NCBI RefSeq assembly: GCF_963583255.1
Contig: NC_084806.1
Span: forward strand, 15,666,317 to 15,730,316
Length of the DNA stretch: 64,000 nucleotides
Direction: 5' to 3'
DNA from: Pyrus communis
Taxonomy: Eukaryota > Streptophyta > Magnoliopsida > Rosales > Rosaceae
Position 1 is the first letter of the stretch, and each line of letters starts with the position of its first letter. This document shows, piece after piece, positions 1 to 12,336 of this stretch. A model generated the notes under the pieces. It did not search any database and was not told where the DNA came from. It saw nothing but the letters and a program-made list of their open reading frames with translations. The position numbers and the translations under genes were made by a program.

Positions 1-515
1 AAGCAGAAAACAAGAAATCACCTTTCCCAACAAGCAGTATCTCTTGGGAATTGTTGCAATGCTCAATCCACCTCTCTATTTTTGCTTAGTTGCAGATTTC
101 TAGTCAAACAAGGCCAAAGTTAGTGGAAAGAAGAAGGACTCGCAAGTGATCAATCTAAACACCCCATGAGAGAACACACCATTCAAGAGAAGTGTAAAGA
201 TCTTCCGATTCTTGCCTCGACAGCGTTGTGGTGCCATTCCAGAGTGTACCAAACAGATCTGCTAGAAGCGTTTCGACATCCACATGCTCACAACAATAAG
301 GTTCCGAAGTGAAGTAGTGGAAGATGCGTTGAGACGAGCACATATCGTTGGAAAATAACCGATGTGATGCTTATGAATTATAGTAAGATGGTGATACAAT
401 CCGCTGACCTTTGGTACTGAGACCTTCATCCAACTCTTACTAAGAGACCGCTCAAACCTCACACCCACGTGCTCGCGGACCGAATGATCTTGGTGCGAGG
501 TAGTGGAAAGTTGTA
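1..515. other. Unassigned 5' edge sequence
   Basis: I find no convincing gene here. Short open frames on the minus strand (for example 155-468) have no recognisable domain. The stretch lies directly upstream of the Ca2+-ATPase fragment at 516, but I could not read further ATPase exons in it. Confidence 0.3.
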
Positions 516-692
516 ATGGTCAACTCTGTTTCAGGAAAGAAGTCATTGCTAGTGAAGGGTGTTGTAGAGAATTTGCTTGAGAAAAGCACTAAGGTTCAGT
601 TGCTTGATGGCACTGTTGTACCACTGGATGATAGCTCAAGGAACTATGTTGTGCAAGCTCTTCGTGAGATGTCAACTAGTGCTTTGAAACCA
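516..692 (+). pseudogene. ER-type calcium ATPase (ECA) fragment
   Basis: About 58 codons read as a piece of a P-type IIA Ca2+-ATPase of the plant ECA family, which pumps Ca2+ into the endoplasmic reticulum. The segment comes from the nucleotide-binding part of the large cytoplasmic loop. It includes SGKKSLLVKG, VENLLEKS and VQLLDGTVVPLDDSSR, followed by an ALREMSTSALK-like helix. In intact ECA proteins this last helix continues into a CLGFAYKD-type strand; here it changes to unrelated residues (KPLNDALVLKL). No catalytic DKTG site, transmembrane segments or other ATPase exons are visible nearby. I therefore call it a gene fragment, although a lone exon of a rearranged gene cannot be excluded. 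Confidence 0.6.
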
Positions 693-1415
693 CTGAATGA
701 TGCACTTGTTTTGAAACTCGCTGATATTATGATCATATCTAGAATTGAGAACATATCACATATCCATCAGAAAGGAATGAGCTGCTGCTTTCAAACTACC
801 TCTCACTTGCTTTTTTTTTGTATGTTCATCATATTTGCTATTGTTTTGCCATCCAAAATTTCGTCTTCCATCTTTTGTTTTACCCTTATATCGGCATGTC
901 ACTACTAATAATAATAATATTTTTTTCTTCAGATTATCAATCATACAGGTTTGCTGCATGAGTTACTGGGATGAACACTAAACTGAGTTTCAACTCTAAC
1001 TTCGAGATCATTTATGTGCAGACTTAGGTATTCAAGACACTGAAGTTGGGTAAGCCATCATACTCTACACACAAAAAAAATTAACTTTCAAGTGATTGCA
1101 AATTTGGTTGACACTAGGAAACTATGAAGATTTAATGGTGGTTGGAATCATTGATCTAACCAAAGTGGGTTTCTGTATCATGTATTTCATGAATAGAACT
1201 GACATATCATAGATAATTGACTGAATTATATACTCTTAATGTCAAACTTTCTTAACGTCATGTGATCAGTATGAATGGATTTGATATGGGAAGGTCTGCC
1301 TCTAACTAAATCCCATTCCGAAGTGATGTTATGTGACAGAATTTATACTGCACTATGTCTTTAAAGGAAATGTTCATTAGTTTATGCTCATAGCTGTTGT
1401 ACTTACAGGTTACTT

Positions 1416-1437
1416 TATATATATATATATATATATA
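1416..1437. repeat. (TA)11 microsatellite
   Basis: Eleven uninterrupted TA units are present. Confidence 0.95.
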
Positions 1438-1942
1438 GGAACTATGCATGGTAGTTGTTAAATATTATGACATTTGAAATTCCTTAATTCTGTGATTGAG
1501 ATATGATTACTATGTATTCGTTTTATTTAATTACAATTTACGAGCGATGAAAAATTTAAAATTAATTTATGCCACAATTATTAGGCACTATGTTTCACTG
1601 AAATTTAAAAATTACGGAAATACTAAGCAATCGATAATTCACTAATCAAACATGTATGTTTTATCATAGTATTATCCCTGTAATATATGCCATATACAAG
1701 GAAACAGGGTTTCTTTTAGATGGGACCCTGCACTACGATATGTGAGAGACCAGCCGAGTAATTGAGATGACTAATAAGCTTTCTTTTGCATGACGATAAT
1801 TAATAGAAGCTATAATGTTCTCTTCACATTTCTCTCATTCCCTTGCTCAATAACTTTTCACCATTTTTGATTCCTTCTGAGAGTTGAATGAGATCTGGGC
1901 AGTCACTTAAATTCAGGGGGTAGCTCTATAAATCCTCTCGGG

Positions 1943-1968
<26 letters not shown>
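1943..1968. repeat. Poly-T tract (26 T)
   Basis: An uninterrupted run of 26 T follows CTCTCGGG. It could be the reverse of a retroposon poly-A tail, but no retroposon body is recognisable next to it. Confidence 0.9.
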
Positions 1969-1983
<15 letters not shown>

Positions 1984-4390
1984 ATATATTTTTCTATGTT
2001 CTGTAGATTTCACCAAACAGCAGAGAATAAAAGTGGGCATTATCCGTGGAGATTTCTGTTTTTCCCATCTTATTCCATAAAACTGAATTTTCAGTTATTT
2101 AAAGATCTGAATTTTGCAATTCTGTGTAAATCTTGCAGGTCAAGATGGGACACCTATCTGGGCAATGTCTGGACGTCTAGGCTTGGGTGGCGACGTGGAA
2201 TTATGGAAGAGGTGAAGTAGCTTAGCTCTATCTCATTAGCTCTTATCTGTTATGTTTAAGCTCATTGGTGCTGGCTCTGAGGTTTTTCGAAACTCTGAAG
2301 CTTTGAGTCCCATTCAACCACAAGGAACTAGAATAACTGAAAGAAAAAAAATTTGTTGTCTTTGGAGTCCGAAAAGAAGTACGTGCAATCCTCTAATTTT
2401 ATTAATGTAAAAGAAGTGATGCAAATCCAGTACAAGTATAAATAACAAGTATTAGGGAAAAAATAGTTGTATAATTCCAAGCCTTGAAGAAGGCTACAAA
2501 TATATGAGAATGACGAATCTTCAGAGTGTTAGTGTTCGTTCATTTCTCCCATATAGTTTTTTATGCCTTTTAACGCTTGAACAATGATGCAAGTCAATCA
2601 AGCAGATAAGATTCAGAAAGAAAACTCCACATCTGTTGCCAGCAATGCTTAATGGGAGAAGTATAGGAAACCAAAGCCTACAAATCCAAAGCCTTTTAGG
2701 TTTAGAACTTATGTATGTGATACCTGTTTAATGAGCAGTAATAGCGTTGATGCTTTATATGATATGTTTTGGGCTATTTTTTCAGGAAAGAGGGATGCTT
2801 AAGGAAGCAACTTTGGAGAAACGAGCTCATGCGCCACTGAAGAAGATCACATTAGTCAGGACTCGAGGGGCAAATTCAACAAGTAAACATCAGAACGTGA
2901 TACAGGTATTTACGCATGAATCTGAACAATTACTTTGTGTATCACTGTCATATAGGCAAATTTGTTATGTGTGATGGTGTATTTACGCATGACTCAAGTG
3001 GATGATGTAATTTTATGCAATTTATAATTTTGGGTTTACTAATTTTCTGCTTTTTTATGATTTATTTGACGTAAGTTTCAATCTTCAGGTACAGTTTTCA
3101 AATAGGTACTCATCAAATGTCACGAATACTGTTCCTCTGGTTTTTTAGGCTACAAATTAAATTTTGGGGTTGTTCAATTTTGTTTGATTTTTGGCAGTGT
3201 TTGGTAGAAAGATGTTAAATGTGATTCTAACAAAATGAGGAACGGTGCTTTCTACATTGAAAGCAATTCTAAATGATTCTGTGTCTACTTCACTCATTCC
3301 TTCCTTATCTTCGAATTCTATCTTCTCTTCCACAACTTGTGTCACGATTCACAAAAACTATACACCCAACTCCTACAATTTCAGCAGCCCTGTGATCATG
3401 AACATATGTAGCCGTACTTGCACATCACCAGAAGAAATTTGATGTTCATTTTGGACAAAGATAGTCGAATAATTTTATGTGAAAACCTCAGATGTTAACA
3501 AAGATGGTCTAAAATTGTGCAATGAAAAAGAAAAAAGCATACCTTTCCAACAGTGGTTTCAATGCACTTGTGCGACACCATCATCACTCTTTTTCGTCTC
3601 CTTTTCTCATTAAATCGAAAAGGAAAGCCATAAGCCATAAGCAACAAGGACAATTTATCATGCCTGTTATTGACTTCTCACTAGTACTGCCGAACATGAA
3701 TTTTCTCAGTAATTAAGTGTTACAATACCTCAAAGAGGAAAAATGTCTCAAGGAAATTTCCAACCATAAAACCACACTTTAAACGCATATGCTAGATTAA
3801 TTAACATCCACGATATTAAACTCGTAGTAGATCAACAATCCAGACATATCACAGCAATCCACAACTCTTGACCTGCTTCTATTGGCATGCTTTTCACCTT
3901 TAACTTTTGATTATGATGCACTCCTAGTGGGTGAAAATCTGCTTTACAAGAGAATCTAATACGACAAACGTAAGCTCTTCAGCTAAAACATGTCCTGATG
4001 AAAACAAGCATCAGAAGGAAGGCAGGATGAGAGAAACTTACTTTGTGAGCACCGGAATGATGCATTCCATGTAAGAAGATGGTCTTCAACGAACTAATGG
4101 CAACCACAGCAAGCATGTTAAGAAGGAAGGTATACATAAAATGAAAATTTTGTTCAATTGGCTTGATGTTTTGCCATCACTTAATCTAATATCACAATCT
4201 TGTACATTCAATAGAAAGGAGCAGGTTACAAGGGTTTATAGCCTAGGAACCTAGTATCAGAAAACTGTGATATCACTATATCATGGTAACCGAAAACCAT
4301 AACACTCAACAGAAATCATCTCAATTCCAAGGTATAAAAACATATGTACTGTAAATTACCAACTGCTGTATAAAGTAAAAGTTACAAAAA

Positions 4391-6735
4391 CTACATAATT
4401 TTCAAACCCTGGACTTTGGTACTTAAAATGCCTGTACATTTGGGGCGGAGGGCTGGAATCTGTGTATGGATAATTGCTACTGCAATTGCAAAAGACTGCA
4501 GAACTGACAGAGATGGTTGAAAATGAACAAAATACAAATCATCGTGGACATTCAACATCCTCCATGCAGGAGGACCATGCTCTGAACCCTGAAGAATTGA
4601 AATGAAAGACAAGCATCTTAGTGCAAATTCAGATTATTACTCAGTTGCTCAAAAGTTAAATACCAAGTTTCAGTTCCCGTCATGTAAGTCGTAAAAGCAT
4701 TTCATTCTTCTCTTTCAACTCAGAATACAATACCGCAGGATCTATTTTACGTCCAAAACAATATCTCTTTCAGGAATTACATAACCTTTTCAAATTATTA
4801 GGTCTATCATGACTCATGAGAAGTTTTCGACAACTAGAACCGGTAAAGTAACTTATCATATCAAACACCGGCTTCACAAAAATTATCAACATGTGTGGAT
4901 GAAGTCAATTTTAATACGTGCTCAATAAATGATCTATGTCACGTTGTAATAAACAAAAAGGGGGGAAGAGGGGGAGGTGAGGAGGTAGGAGATTGGCGTA
5001 CCGTTCTATTTAATTCAAATGACTTGCACTCCCCCTGAGTGTCGGATTGAGGAAAAATGTCTTCTCTGCTTGATTTGGTTTTGAGTACCGTGAGTGGGCA
5101 CCCCAGATCCCAACCTCCACAGTCACATTGTCCACCAGATCTCCATCTTTCAGTAAGACTTGAAGGACCACCATTTCTGGTCCTTGGCCCACCGTGAATT
5201 CCTGCTGGGATTAGAACATCCGTACTGGTAGAGCAGTCACCATTATTTCGACAACATTCGACAGGTACTGAAGCCACCACTGAGTTACTGATTTTCTTAT
5301 TCCCAACTTTCTTTAGAAATTTCAATCCCCAACCTCCAGCTTCCTCCTTTCGATCATCAGGGAGATGGTCTTTCACAACAATGGAAGCCAATTCGAAATT
5401 TGGAGGGAGATGTTCTTCTACCAAATTGGGCATACATAGAGCATCTTGATTGTTGCCTGTATCAAGGCATGGCTCCCGAGAAGGATTTTCAACTATGAAA
5501 CATGGTCCACTCAATTTGGAGATGGTTCTTTGTTTGGATGAGTGAGTTGTCCTGAATGCTTCGACCACTTTTTTTGATAACCCCTTGCTCTTCCTGAGGT
5601 TATGGCTAGAATTGTGCATCTCAATACCACCACCAAACAAATTAAATTCAGTCTCCATGATCTTTGAATTGCTTGGGCAGAGGGAGACCAAATTATTGAC
5701 CTTCATCTTACCGACAAGGTGTGACTCACTATCACGAATCTCATGGTCCTTTTGCCCACCCTTTCCTGAATGAAACAAATATATATAGTCCAGAGTCTTA
5801 TCCCCTTCAGACTTGACCTTCCACATGTTGGCTACATAGACCTCCCTTTGTTCATCTGTGGAGAAAACAAAATGAGGATTCCCTCCCTTCCACGTGCATT
5901 GAAGCATTCCCCGAGAAACAGTGGCAAGGGTGGAAGCAGAAGATTGATCAGACAATGCTGAGTTTGTGCTGCAGATAGAAATAAGTCTTTTGTGGCCAGC
6001 ATTAGATTCACTTTTATGGCTTCCCTGAATTGGTGTTTCCTTTTCTAGCATCGGTGAAGAAGAGAAACTAAATCCGCCAGGTGAGTCTGTGAAATCATAG
6101 CATATCGAGCCTCTGTCATTATTGCAGTCTATTCTTCTCAAGTCTGTATTGCCACCCAAAGGCCAAAATTGGTGAAACAAAGGGCTCTTTAATGTATTCA
6201 TAATACTCTTGCTCCCCATAACTCTACCCACAATCCACTGTCCGGCAGGGCTTATTACTACACTCCCACCTCCAGCTGCCAATGGACATTCAATCACGAA
6301 TCTAGCAGAACTACACGTATCTCCACTTCTACTTTCAGCCACATTCAAGCGCTCGGGCAAAGCACTGATCTTTGAAGAGCTCAATTTCACAGCTGTATTA
6401 CAACGAGCTACTTTGGATGCACTAATATGAATCAATTCCATGCATTTTTGACGAAATTTTTCATCTAAGCTCAGTATGTGCTTTGGAATACTACTGTCCA
6501 AGCCAATACCACTTTGAGACAAGGAACCTTTTATGCAACATTTACTAATTTGCAAACGCTTAACATTTGAAATTAGTGCATGCTGTGGATTTGACCATGT
6601 GACCAACCTTTTCAATTTTGAGCCAGAAGAACTTAAAGTACCTTCTCCTGATAATTCCCGCTCCTCGCTCAATCTACGCAACGCATCATCTTGCCCCTGC
6701 TGGTCTTTCTGAGCATCAACAAACTTATCATCCAT
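4391..6735 (-). CDS. DUF3527-family protein, function unknown
   Basis: Two coding exons on the minus strand, 6735-5002 and 4588-4391, give a protein of about 643 aa. The intron 5001-4589 has a GTACGC donor and a TCTTCAG acceptor and joins in phase 0. The start is the ATG at 6735-6733. It is the first ATG in frame and lies directly after a CAG acceptor, so a 5'UTR intron ends at the start codon. The C-terminal half has the conserved blocks of the plant DUF3527 family: PHFVFSTDEQREVYVANMWK at about residues 295-314, CDCGGWDLGCPL near residue 545, then after the splice GSEHGPPAWRMLNVHDDLYF and VHFQPSLSVLQSFAIAVAII. The N-terminal half is Ser-rich and probably disordered. No signal peptide or membrane segment is visible. 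The biochemical role of this family is not known. The splice junction restores the conserved C-terminal block, so I am confident of the gene model. Confidence 0.88.
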
Positions 6736-7920
6736 CTGCTGACCCCAACCAAATAGCACACATCAATGACAGATAATTTTTTTATCTATGTTCTGCCTCA
6801 AACTGAATTACATAGATTGGTTGGTAGACCGCCTTATATAACTTCCCTCCGTCCAAGTCTTATCTTACAAGTAACCTGAACATAAACACATACTCCAAGC
6901 GGTAAGTGTAAGCTATCAATTTGCAGAAGTAAGTAGATATCAATTGGGAATTTGGTAGTTTTTCTTAAGCGAATATATCCAAATATCAATGAAACTATCT
7001 ATCAACTCAGAAACTTTGGAAATAAATCCAGAAATTGAAGAAGGTTGCCAAATACCATGCTTCTGAGACTGTTTGCACAATCTGAAGTTTGAAGCATAAG
7101 GCTCCAGCACAATCTTAAAAAATAAGTTTGGAGATTTTTATTTATTTATTTATTATATGTTATCCAATCAACACCAAATTCAAAATACCTTCAAAAGCTC
7201 TAAAGATTCACCAACATAACAGTTTACCTTCTAATTCAATAAAAACAAAAATACTTAACTCCTAATTTGTAGCTGTTCATCTTACAATTTCTCTTTTTCT
7301 CTGCCCAGAACAGTACAATTTCTCTAACAACTGAGGAGGAAGATGACAGAAAGACTAAAGATTCAATCTTTACACATCTTACCTCCATACAAACAAAACC
7401 CAGAAAGGAAATTCAAAATAATATTTATAAAACTCACAATTAAAGCCTCAAAGTTGCCTATTATTAAAATAAAAAAGCCACAAAGTGGCCATAAAACATG
7501 GAACACTGAGTCCTGACACACTGAAAAACAGTTCAACCCATCTATAAAATATACAATAAAAAAATACTAGAGGACCAATTGTTTTCTCTTACCTGATGAA
7601 TTGGATCCGAGGAGAAGCAAGCAGCACATAAATCAAATGCTCACAGATTAGCAAACACCCACAAGCACTGATAAAAAAAAAGCAGCTTATTTGCCACACA
7701 TTGAACACCGTTTTGCTCTTCAAACTTTGAGCTTATTCTCCCAGCCGCAAACTTTAAGCACCAAGAAGACTGAAAGAAAGGTCAATAAAGGAAGGGAAAG
7801 AAAAAAGGTGAAAGAATAACCAACCAAGCACATGGAAAAGCAGAGACAAGCAACATGGCCGCCGCCACCACCTCCACCGCCACTAATGCTCTGACACGTC
7901 TCACAATACTAGGTTCCGAA
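6736..7920 (-). other. 5'UTR exon and intron of the DUF3527 gene
   Basis: A strong donor (CAG then GTAAGAG on the minus strand) ends an upstream non-coding exon at 7593. The intron 7592-6736 then runs to the CAG directly before the ATG. The leader exon probably begins near 7700-7920, where the plus strand carries a GCC/ACC-rich stretch (7857-7882). The transcription start cannot be fixed from sequence. Confidence 0.55.
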
Positions 7921-10514
7921 TTCTTTGGTTTTTTTTTTCAAGAAAATGGCGCAACAGTTCTAGGCAGCCATTGAAGAAAGAAGAAGGAAATGGCGGGCGT
8001 GGGTGGAAAAAACAGAACAACTTCTATATTCTTGTGTTTGGGGTCTGAAATGGGTTTCGCACGTAAGCCACGTTTTCTGGGTTGAATTTTGTTGCTTGTT
8101 TGAGTTCTGCCCAAAGTCCCGGGTTTCATCAATGTGGGCGGGGACCCACTTCATATCCTTACATTTTCTAAGCCACTACATTGACAAAAATAGCTGCTTT
8201 AGAAAATGTTCATGACCTGATTTAGTGATATTAATCTTTATTTGTAAGTAAAAAGTTTTAGGTTAGATTTTTGTTAAAAACGAATTTGAATCACATTATT
8301 GCTAGTTATTATGGGATAGGCTCACATTTTTCTTTTTTAGTGTAAATAATATCGTTTGTTCGAAAAATAACAAAATGTTTATGAGTTTTGTGTCTTGGTT
8401 GATTCTATCTTAGGAAGAAGATTGCTTAAGTGTTCACGGATGAGTTTTTGTTGAAGAGGTCATATTGTTATGTTCTAGGGTTGAAATTTGTCAAGTATTC
8501 TTGTTAGATTGTGAATATACGGCTCCATGATCAAACAAATTCCAAACTAAGAGAGGGTTATTGTCAAATAACTCACCTAACCAATGTAATATTATGATTT
8601 CAATTTGTTCAGCTTAAGAATTAGAAAGTGGTATAACAAATCAAAATTAGCGTGTTTAGTAAAGTATTTGGTTTAGTGACTAATCTGGTTTGATAATTTC
8701 ACTTTATAAACAATTATCTTAAATAGTTTATACTCTCTTATGTACGTATATTAAAACAAATCATTATGTGATCGATTGAATAATTACATTTACACTTATA
8801 TGTGAGACTCAACAAACAAAATTACACTTCGCAATTACCCAAAGTCACAAGTAACGAGTCAACTGAAATATTATATTTTGTGGGATTCTGAATTTGGTAC
8901 GTTACAATTTGAATTTATAATCTTGTACGAGCTTATCCCTTTACTGTTTGGTATGGTTCAAAAATAGGGAGGAGAGTTTCTTGGAAATAAATATTTAATA
9001 TTAGAAAGCCAGAATAATAAATGAAGAGAGAGTTGGATAGAGAGAGGTAAAAGGGAGCTTGGCAGATGACCTGGTGCGCATGATACTGAGAAAACCAAAG
9101 AACTCCGCAGCGTAGGTCATGGTGGGCCCAACTACTCCTAACCAACTAAGAAGACGCCACATCAGCAAGTTGCCTCTGTTTTTTCTCATATGGCAATTGG
9201 GTCGAGTTGAGACAAAACTTTCTTTGTTTTTCATTTCGTTGCTTCAAATTTTGGCTATGTTTTTTTATGCATTGAACGTCGACGTGTGAAGAAGAGAAAT
9301 TTATGTGTACACTCTACGAATGCTTTGTCATGCTGATGTTTTGTAATAACAAGATAAATATGTGTGTATACTTTTTAATTCACATGTTTTTATTTTATGA
9401 ATAATGCTAGAAAGATTAAATTTGCAAACTAAACGATGTGTCATCAATAATGATAAGCACGTTTATCAACGTTTAAGTAATTAATCAATCATCAACTTCC
9501 ATGTTCTTTAGTTTCTAAAACTTTGTCTATAAATTTAGTCTTCCTAGCATTACCAATTAATTGACACAAAATGCTAAGTGGTGGCATATTCATGCCATGA
9601 AAATTGTTATATGTATTAGAGAAGGAATTCTTCTTTCAATCAGTGACACTATGTGATAACTATTTAACAAACAATCATCTATATAATCAGTTGTGCCACT
9701 GAGATAATAAATTTGTTATAAGAGTATTCACATAAAAAATATTGTCGCATCGTGTTATAACATAGATAAACAATATAATTGACGAGAGTACAAAATGGGG
9801 ATAACGTAGGAGATGGTCAAGTACATACATACCTATGGGTTCAACTTCCCAGTGACTACCTACCTTTACATCACTACAATCTTTCCCATTATATTATTAT
9901 TTTTGTTTCTATTTTTATATATTTGTGTATTTATTACTCATATTAGTTTATTTAATGTGTTCATGTTATCCTTCCCTACTTATTTATTATTCAAGCGGTG
10001 GATAATATTTACTAATCTAATTCTTGATCTCAGCCGGAGGATTAGATCGGCTATCACCTCAATAGATTTACTTCCAGCATTCAATGGTTATGATGTTGCA
10101 ATCATAAATAAAAATTATGGCCACTTAATTCCCAAAAATTATTATTTTATTGACTTCCTACAATTTTACAAATACACCTACTTTTTTAATTTATATGCAC
10201 TTCTTGTTCTACCCCGACAATCTTATGGATATACACCCATTTAAGATTTAAAAAACTAAACACCTACATCCACCATCGTCCACAATCTTAATTGTTCCTC
10301 TCTCTCTCATCAGCCACCATCATGGCAGTCACTTGCATCATTCCGGCGATGCAAGCGAAGAAGGTGGTGGAGGAAGGTCAAACTTGTTCTAACACACATT
10401 AATATGTTTTTGGTATTTTTCCAAACATGAGACGAGTTCACACTTATAATATTTTTTCAACATTTTGAAAAGAAATGTCATTAACCTATTTCTATTGTCA
10501 GATGCCTATGCACT
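7921..10514. other. AT-rich intergenic region
   Basis: I find no supported gene here. The ORF at 9813-10244 (plus) is 143 codons of hydrophobic, AT-driven sequence without a domain, and I treat it as chance. The part next to 7921 should contain the promoter of the DUF3527 gene, but no clear TATA box was identified. Confidence 0.4.
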
Positions 10515-10688
10515 CTAATTTTATGCAACAGTACGTAAGCTTAGTCAAGTTGCAGAGAATATTGTGCCCTACCATTATGCAACTGTCCGTAAGCTTCGTC
10601 AAGTTGCAGAGAATATTATATTGTGCCCTACCATTATGCAACTGTCCGTAAGCTTAGTCAAGTTGCAGAGAATATTGTGCTCTACCAT
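10515..10688. repeat. Three-copy tandem repeat, 54-59 bp unit
   Basis: A unit containing TATGCAAC, CGTAAGCTT and GTCAAGTTGCAGAGAATATT occurs three times, with TATGCAAC at 10522, 10576 and 10635. The periods are 54 and 59 bp because the middle unit carries a 5-bp insertion. The copies differ at only a few bases, so the array is recent or homogenised. Confidence 0.9.
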
Positions 10689-11990
10689 CTGCATTGGAGT
10701 TTAAAATCGGTTCCGGAGACAGGCACGTTCCACTTTATTTGTCGTACCAAAAGTGGGATGAACTAGTTTTATCTCATTGTGTTTTGTTTCACCTCACGAA
10801 ACAAACGCAATCTTAAAACCTCGTTTAGTATAGAATATTAGGTTGGAATAAAATAAAACAATATTTTCAAGGCAAGTTAAGGGAATTAAACAAGTAAATA
10901 AAGTTAATTTTACTAAAACAATTTGAGTCCACAATTTTTCTGACCACCCTCTTTTGAATCTCTGTTTTCCCTGTGCTCAATAATAAGTTAGTAACTACCA
11001 ACTAGACAAAGAAAAAGCTGGTTCACATACCAACCAAAGAAAAATTGAATATCTATAATTACATATGTAACAAATTGAACATAGGCTGTTTGAAATTGAA
11101 CATGGTGGTTGTTGGTCTCCATGCCTAATTCCCCAAGGGGAACTAGTGACTTATAATAAATAAAAGATAACAGTTAAGGAGACTCTCTTAAAGTGGGATT
11201 TTTCAGAAACTCTCTGACATTTCATAGTTTAACATTAATTTCGATGCCAACATTATAAAGCATTGTACTAAAAATATGATGTGACAGAAAGTCTATGAAT
11301 AATCCTTTTTGAAAGAGTCTCCTTAACATTTCTTAAAATAAAATAGTTTTAATGGCATCCCCACTAACACAAAGCATTTGGGATGGCATCTAATCAATCC
11401 ACTATCCTATTTGCATAAAAAAAGCTTTCCATGTAGATATGCTTTTCTTGATATATGATGGCAATTTGACCTAAGGGTTCCACCACTAGGAAATTGGGTT
11501 ACAAATTTCCCTCTAATATATGATGATACTTTGTTTTAACTTGAATCGATTTAATGTGGTTGTCTGTTTGTATAATTGATCATGGAAACTAAGCAAATTA
11601 TTAATGATCATGCATATGTAACTTATAACAAGTGTTTTTATAAGTCTAAATATAATGATATTTAGTAAATGATACGTTAAATTTGAAAAAAATAAAAATT
11701 TTTTTTCTAAAAAGGAGCTAATTGGTGACTTCACCATAACAGTTCACCATTTTGGAGTCGAGAATACTCACAGAAACATTTGAAAAGAATAATTGAATGT
11801 ATAAAGATTTAGATCACACACAATAATATCGACATCTTTTAGTTTCAAATCATGTACCGGTTTTACCAATCCGATTCCCAAAACTAAGAAGAATATCAAC
11901 ATATTTGGTGTTTCTTGGAATCGTAAAAATTTGTGATAGAATTCATCTAGCGTGCATTAATCTTCATTCCTACCCTAAAAACTCAAATAC
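10689..11990. other. AT-rich sequence, nothing recognised
   Basis: No gene, RNA or mobile element is recognisable. The only minus-strand open frame (11513-11737) is low-complexity. Confidence 0.4.
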
Positions 11991-12143
11991 TGTAGAAAAA
12001 AATAATTAGAATAAATCTTTCATTGATATGGAAATTTTATATATACATTACATACCTTGTACAACAACAAATTCTCCTACAATTCAGGATTACAATTACA
12101 ATTGTAATTCAATTAAAACTAATTTACTATATTTGTCTTAACA
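11991..12143 (-). repeat. Putative 3' LTR of the copia element
   Basis: The minus strand starts TGTTAAG just after the RNase H stop and ends TTTCTACA. It contains TTGTTGTACAAGG and ATCAATGAAA, which are shared with 14217-14372. Confidence 0.55.
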
Positions 12144-12330
12144 TCGAAGAGGTGATGTCAAAAGCTCCCAACTTGTGCAACATAGTTGAAATTTCTCCTT
12201 TCCGAGTAGCTTCGTAAACAACGCTAGCTGCTAAGACGTATCAATATGTCTAGTAGCTATCGTGTCATCAACAATCATATCACGTGTTAAATGACAGTCC
12301 ATCTCCATTTGGTGAGTTCGCTCATGAAAA
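12144..12330 (-). pseudogene. Copia RNase H C-terminal remnant
   Basis: The minus-strand frame from 12330 reads FHERTHQMEMDCHLTRDMIV, the conserved end of Ty1/copia RNase H (usually HIEVDCHFVRD). A LFTKLLGKEKFQL segment and, after a one-base frame change, a KLGAFDI tail follow. A stop codon and that frameshift interrupt it. The rest of RT and RNase H is missing upstream, so this is a dead fragment. Confidence 0.75.
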
Positions 12331-12336
12331 TAGAAT

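Larger units (their letters stand above)
738..4390. other. Mostly non-coding; two possible exon scraps
   Basis: This stretch is largely AT-rich without recognisable genes. Two plus-strand pieces look exon-like. At about 2139-2215 the frame reads GTPIWAMSGRLGLGGDVELW after a possible acceptor TTGCAG. At about 2787-2905 the frame reads ERGMLKEATLEKRAHAPLKK after TTTTCAG. I do not recognise the product and cannot show that the two are joined. The region also holds a (TA)n tract at 1416-1437 and a 26-base T run at 1943-1968. From about 3000 to 4390 I see nothing supportable. Confidence 0.25.

Noticed and set aside
6736..6759. Extended N-terminus of the DUF3527 protein from 6759
   Set aside because: The codon at 6759 is GTG, and a CAG acceptor lies directly before the ATG at 6735, so the extension is intron sequence.
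9813..10244. 143-codon plus-strand ORF
   Set aside because: Its composition is AT-driven (Phe, Ile, Leu, Tyr), with no domain and no splice or promoter context, so it is likely to be chance.
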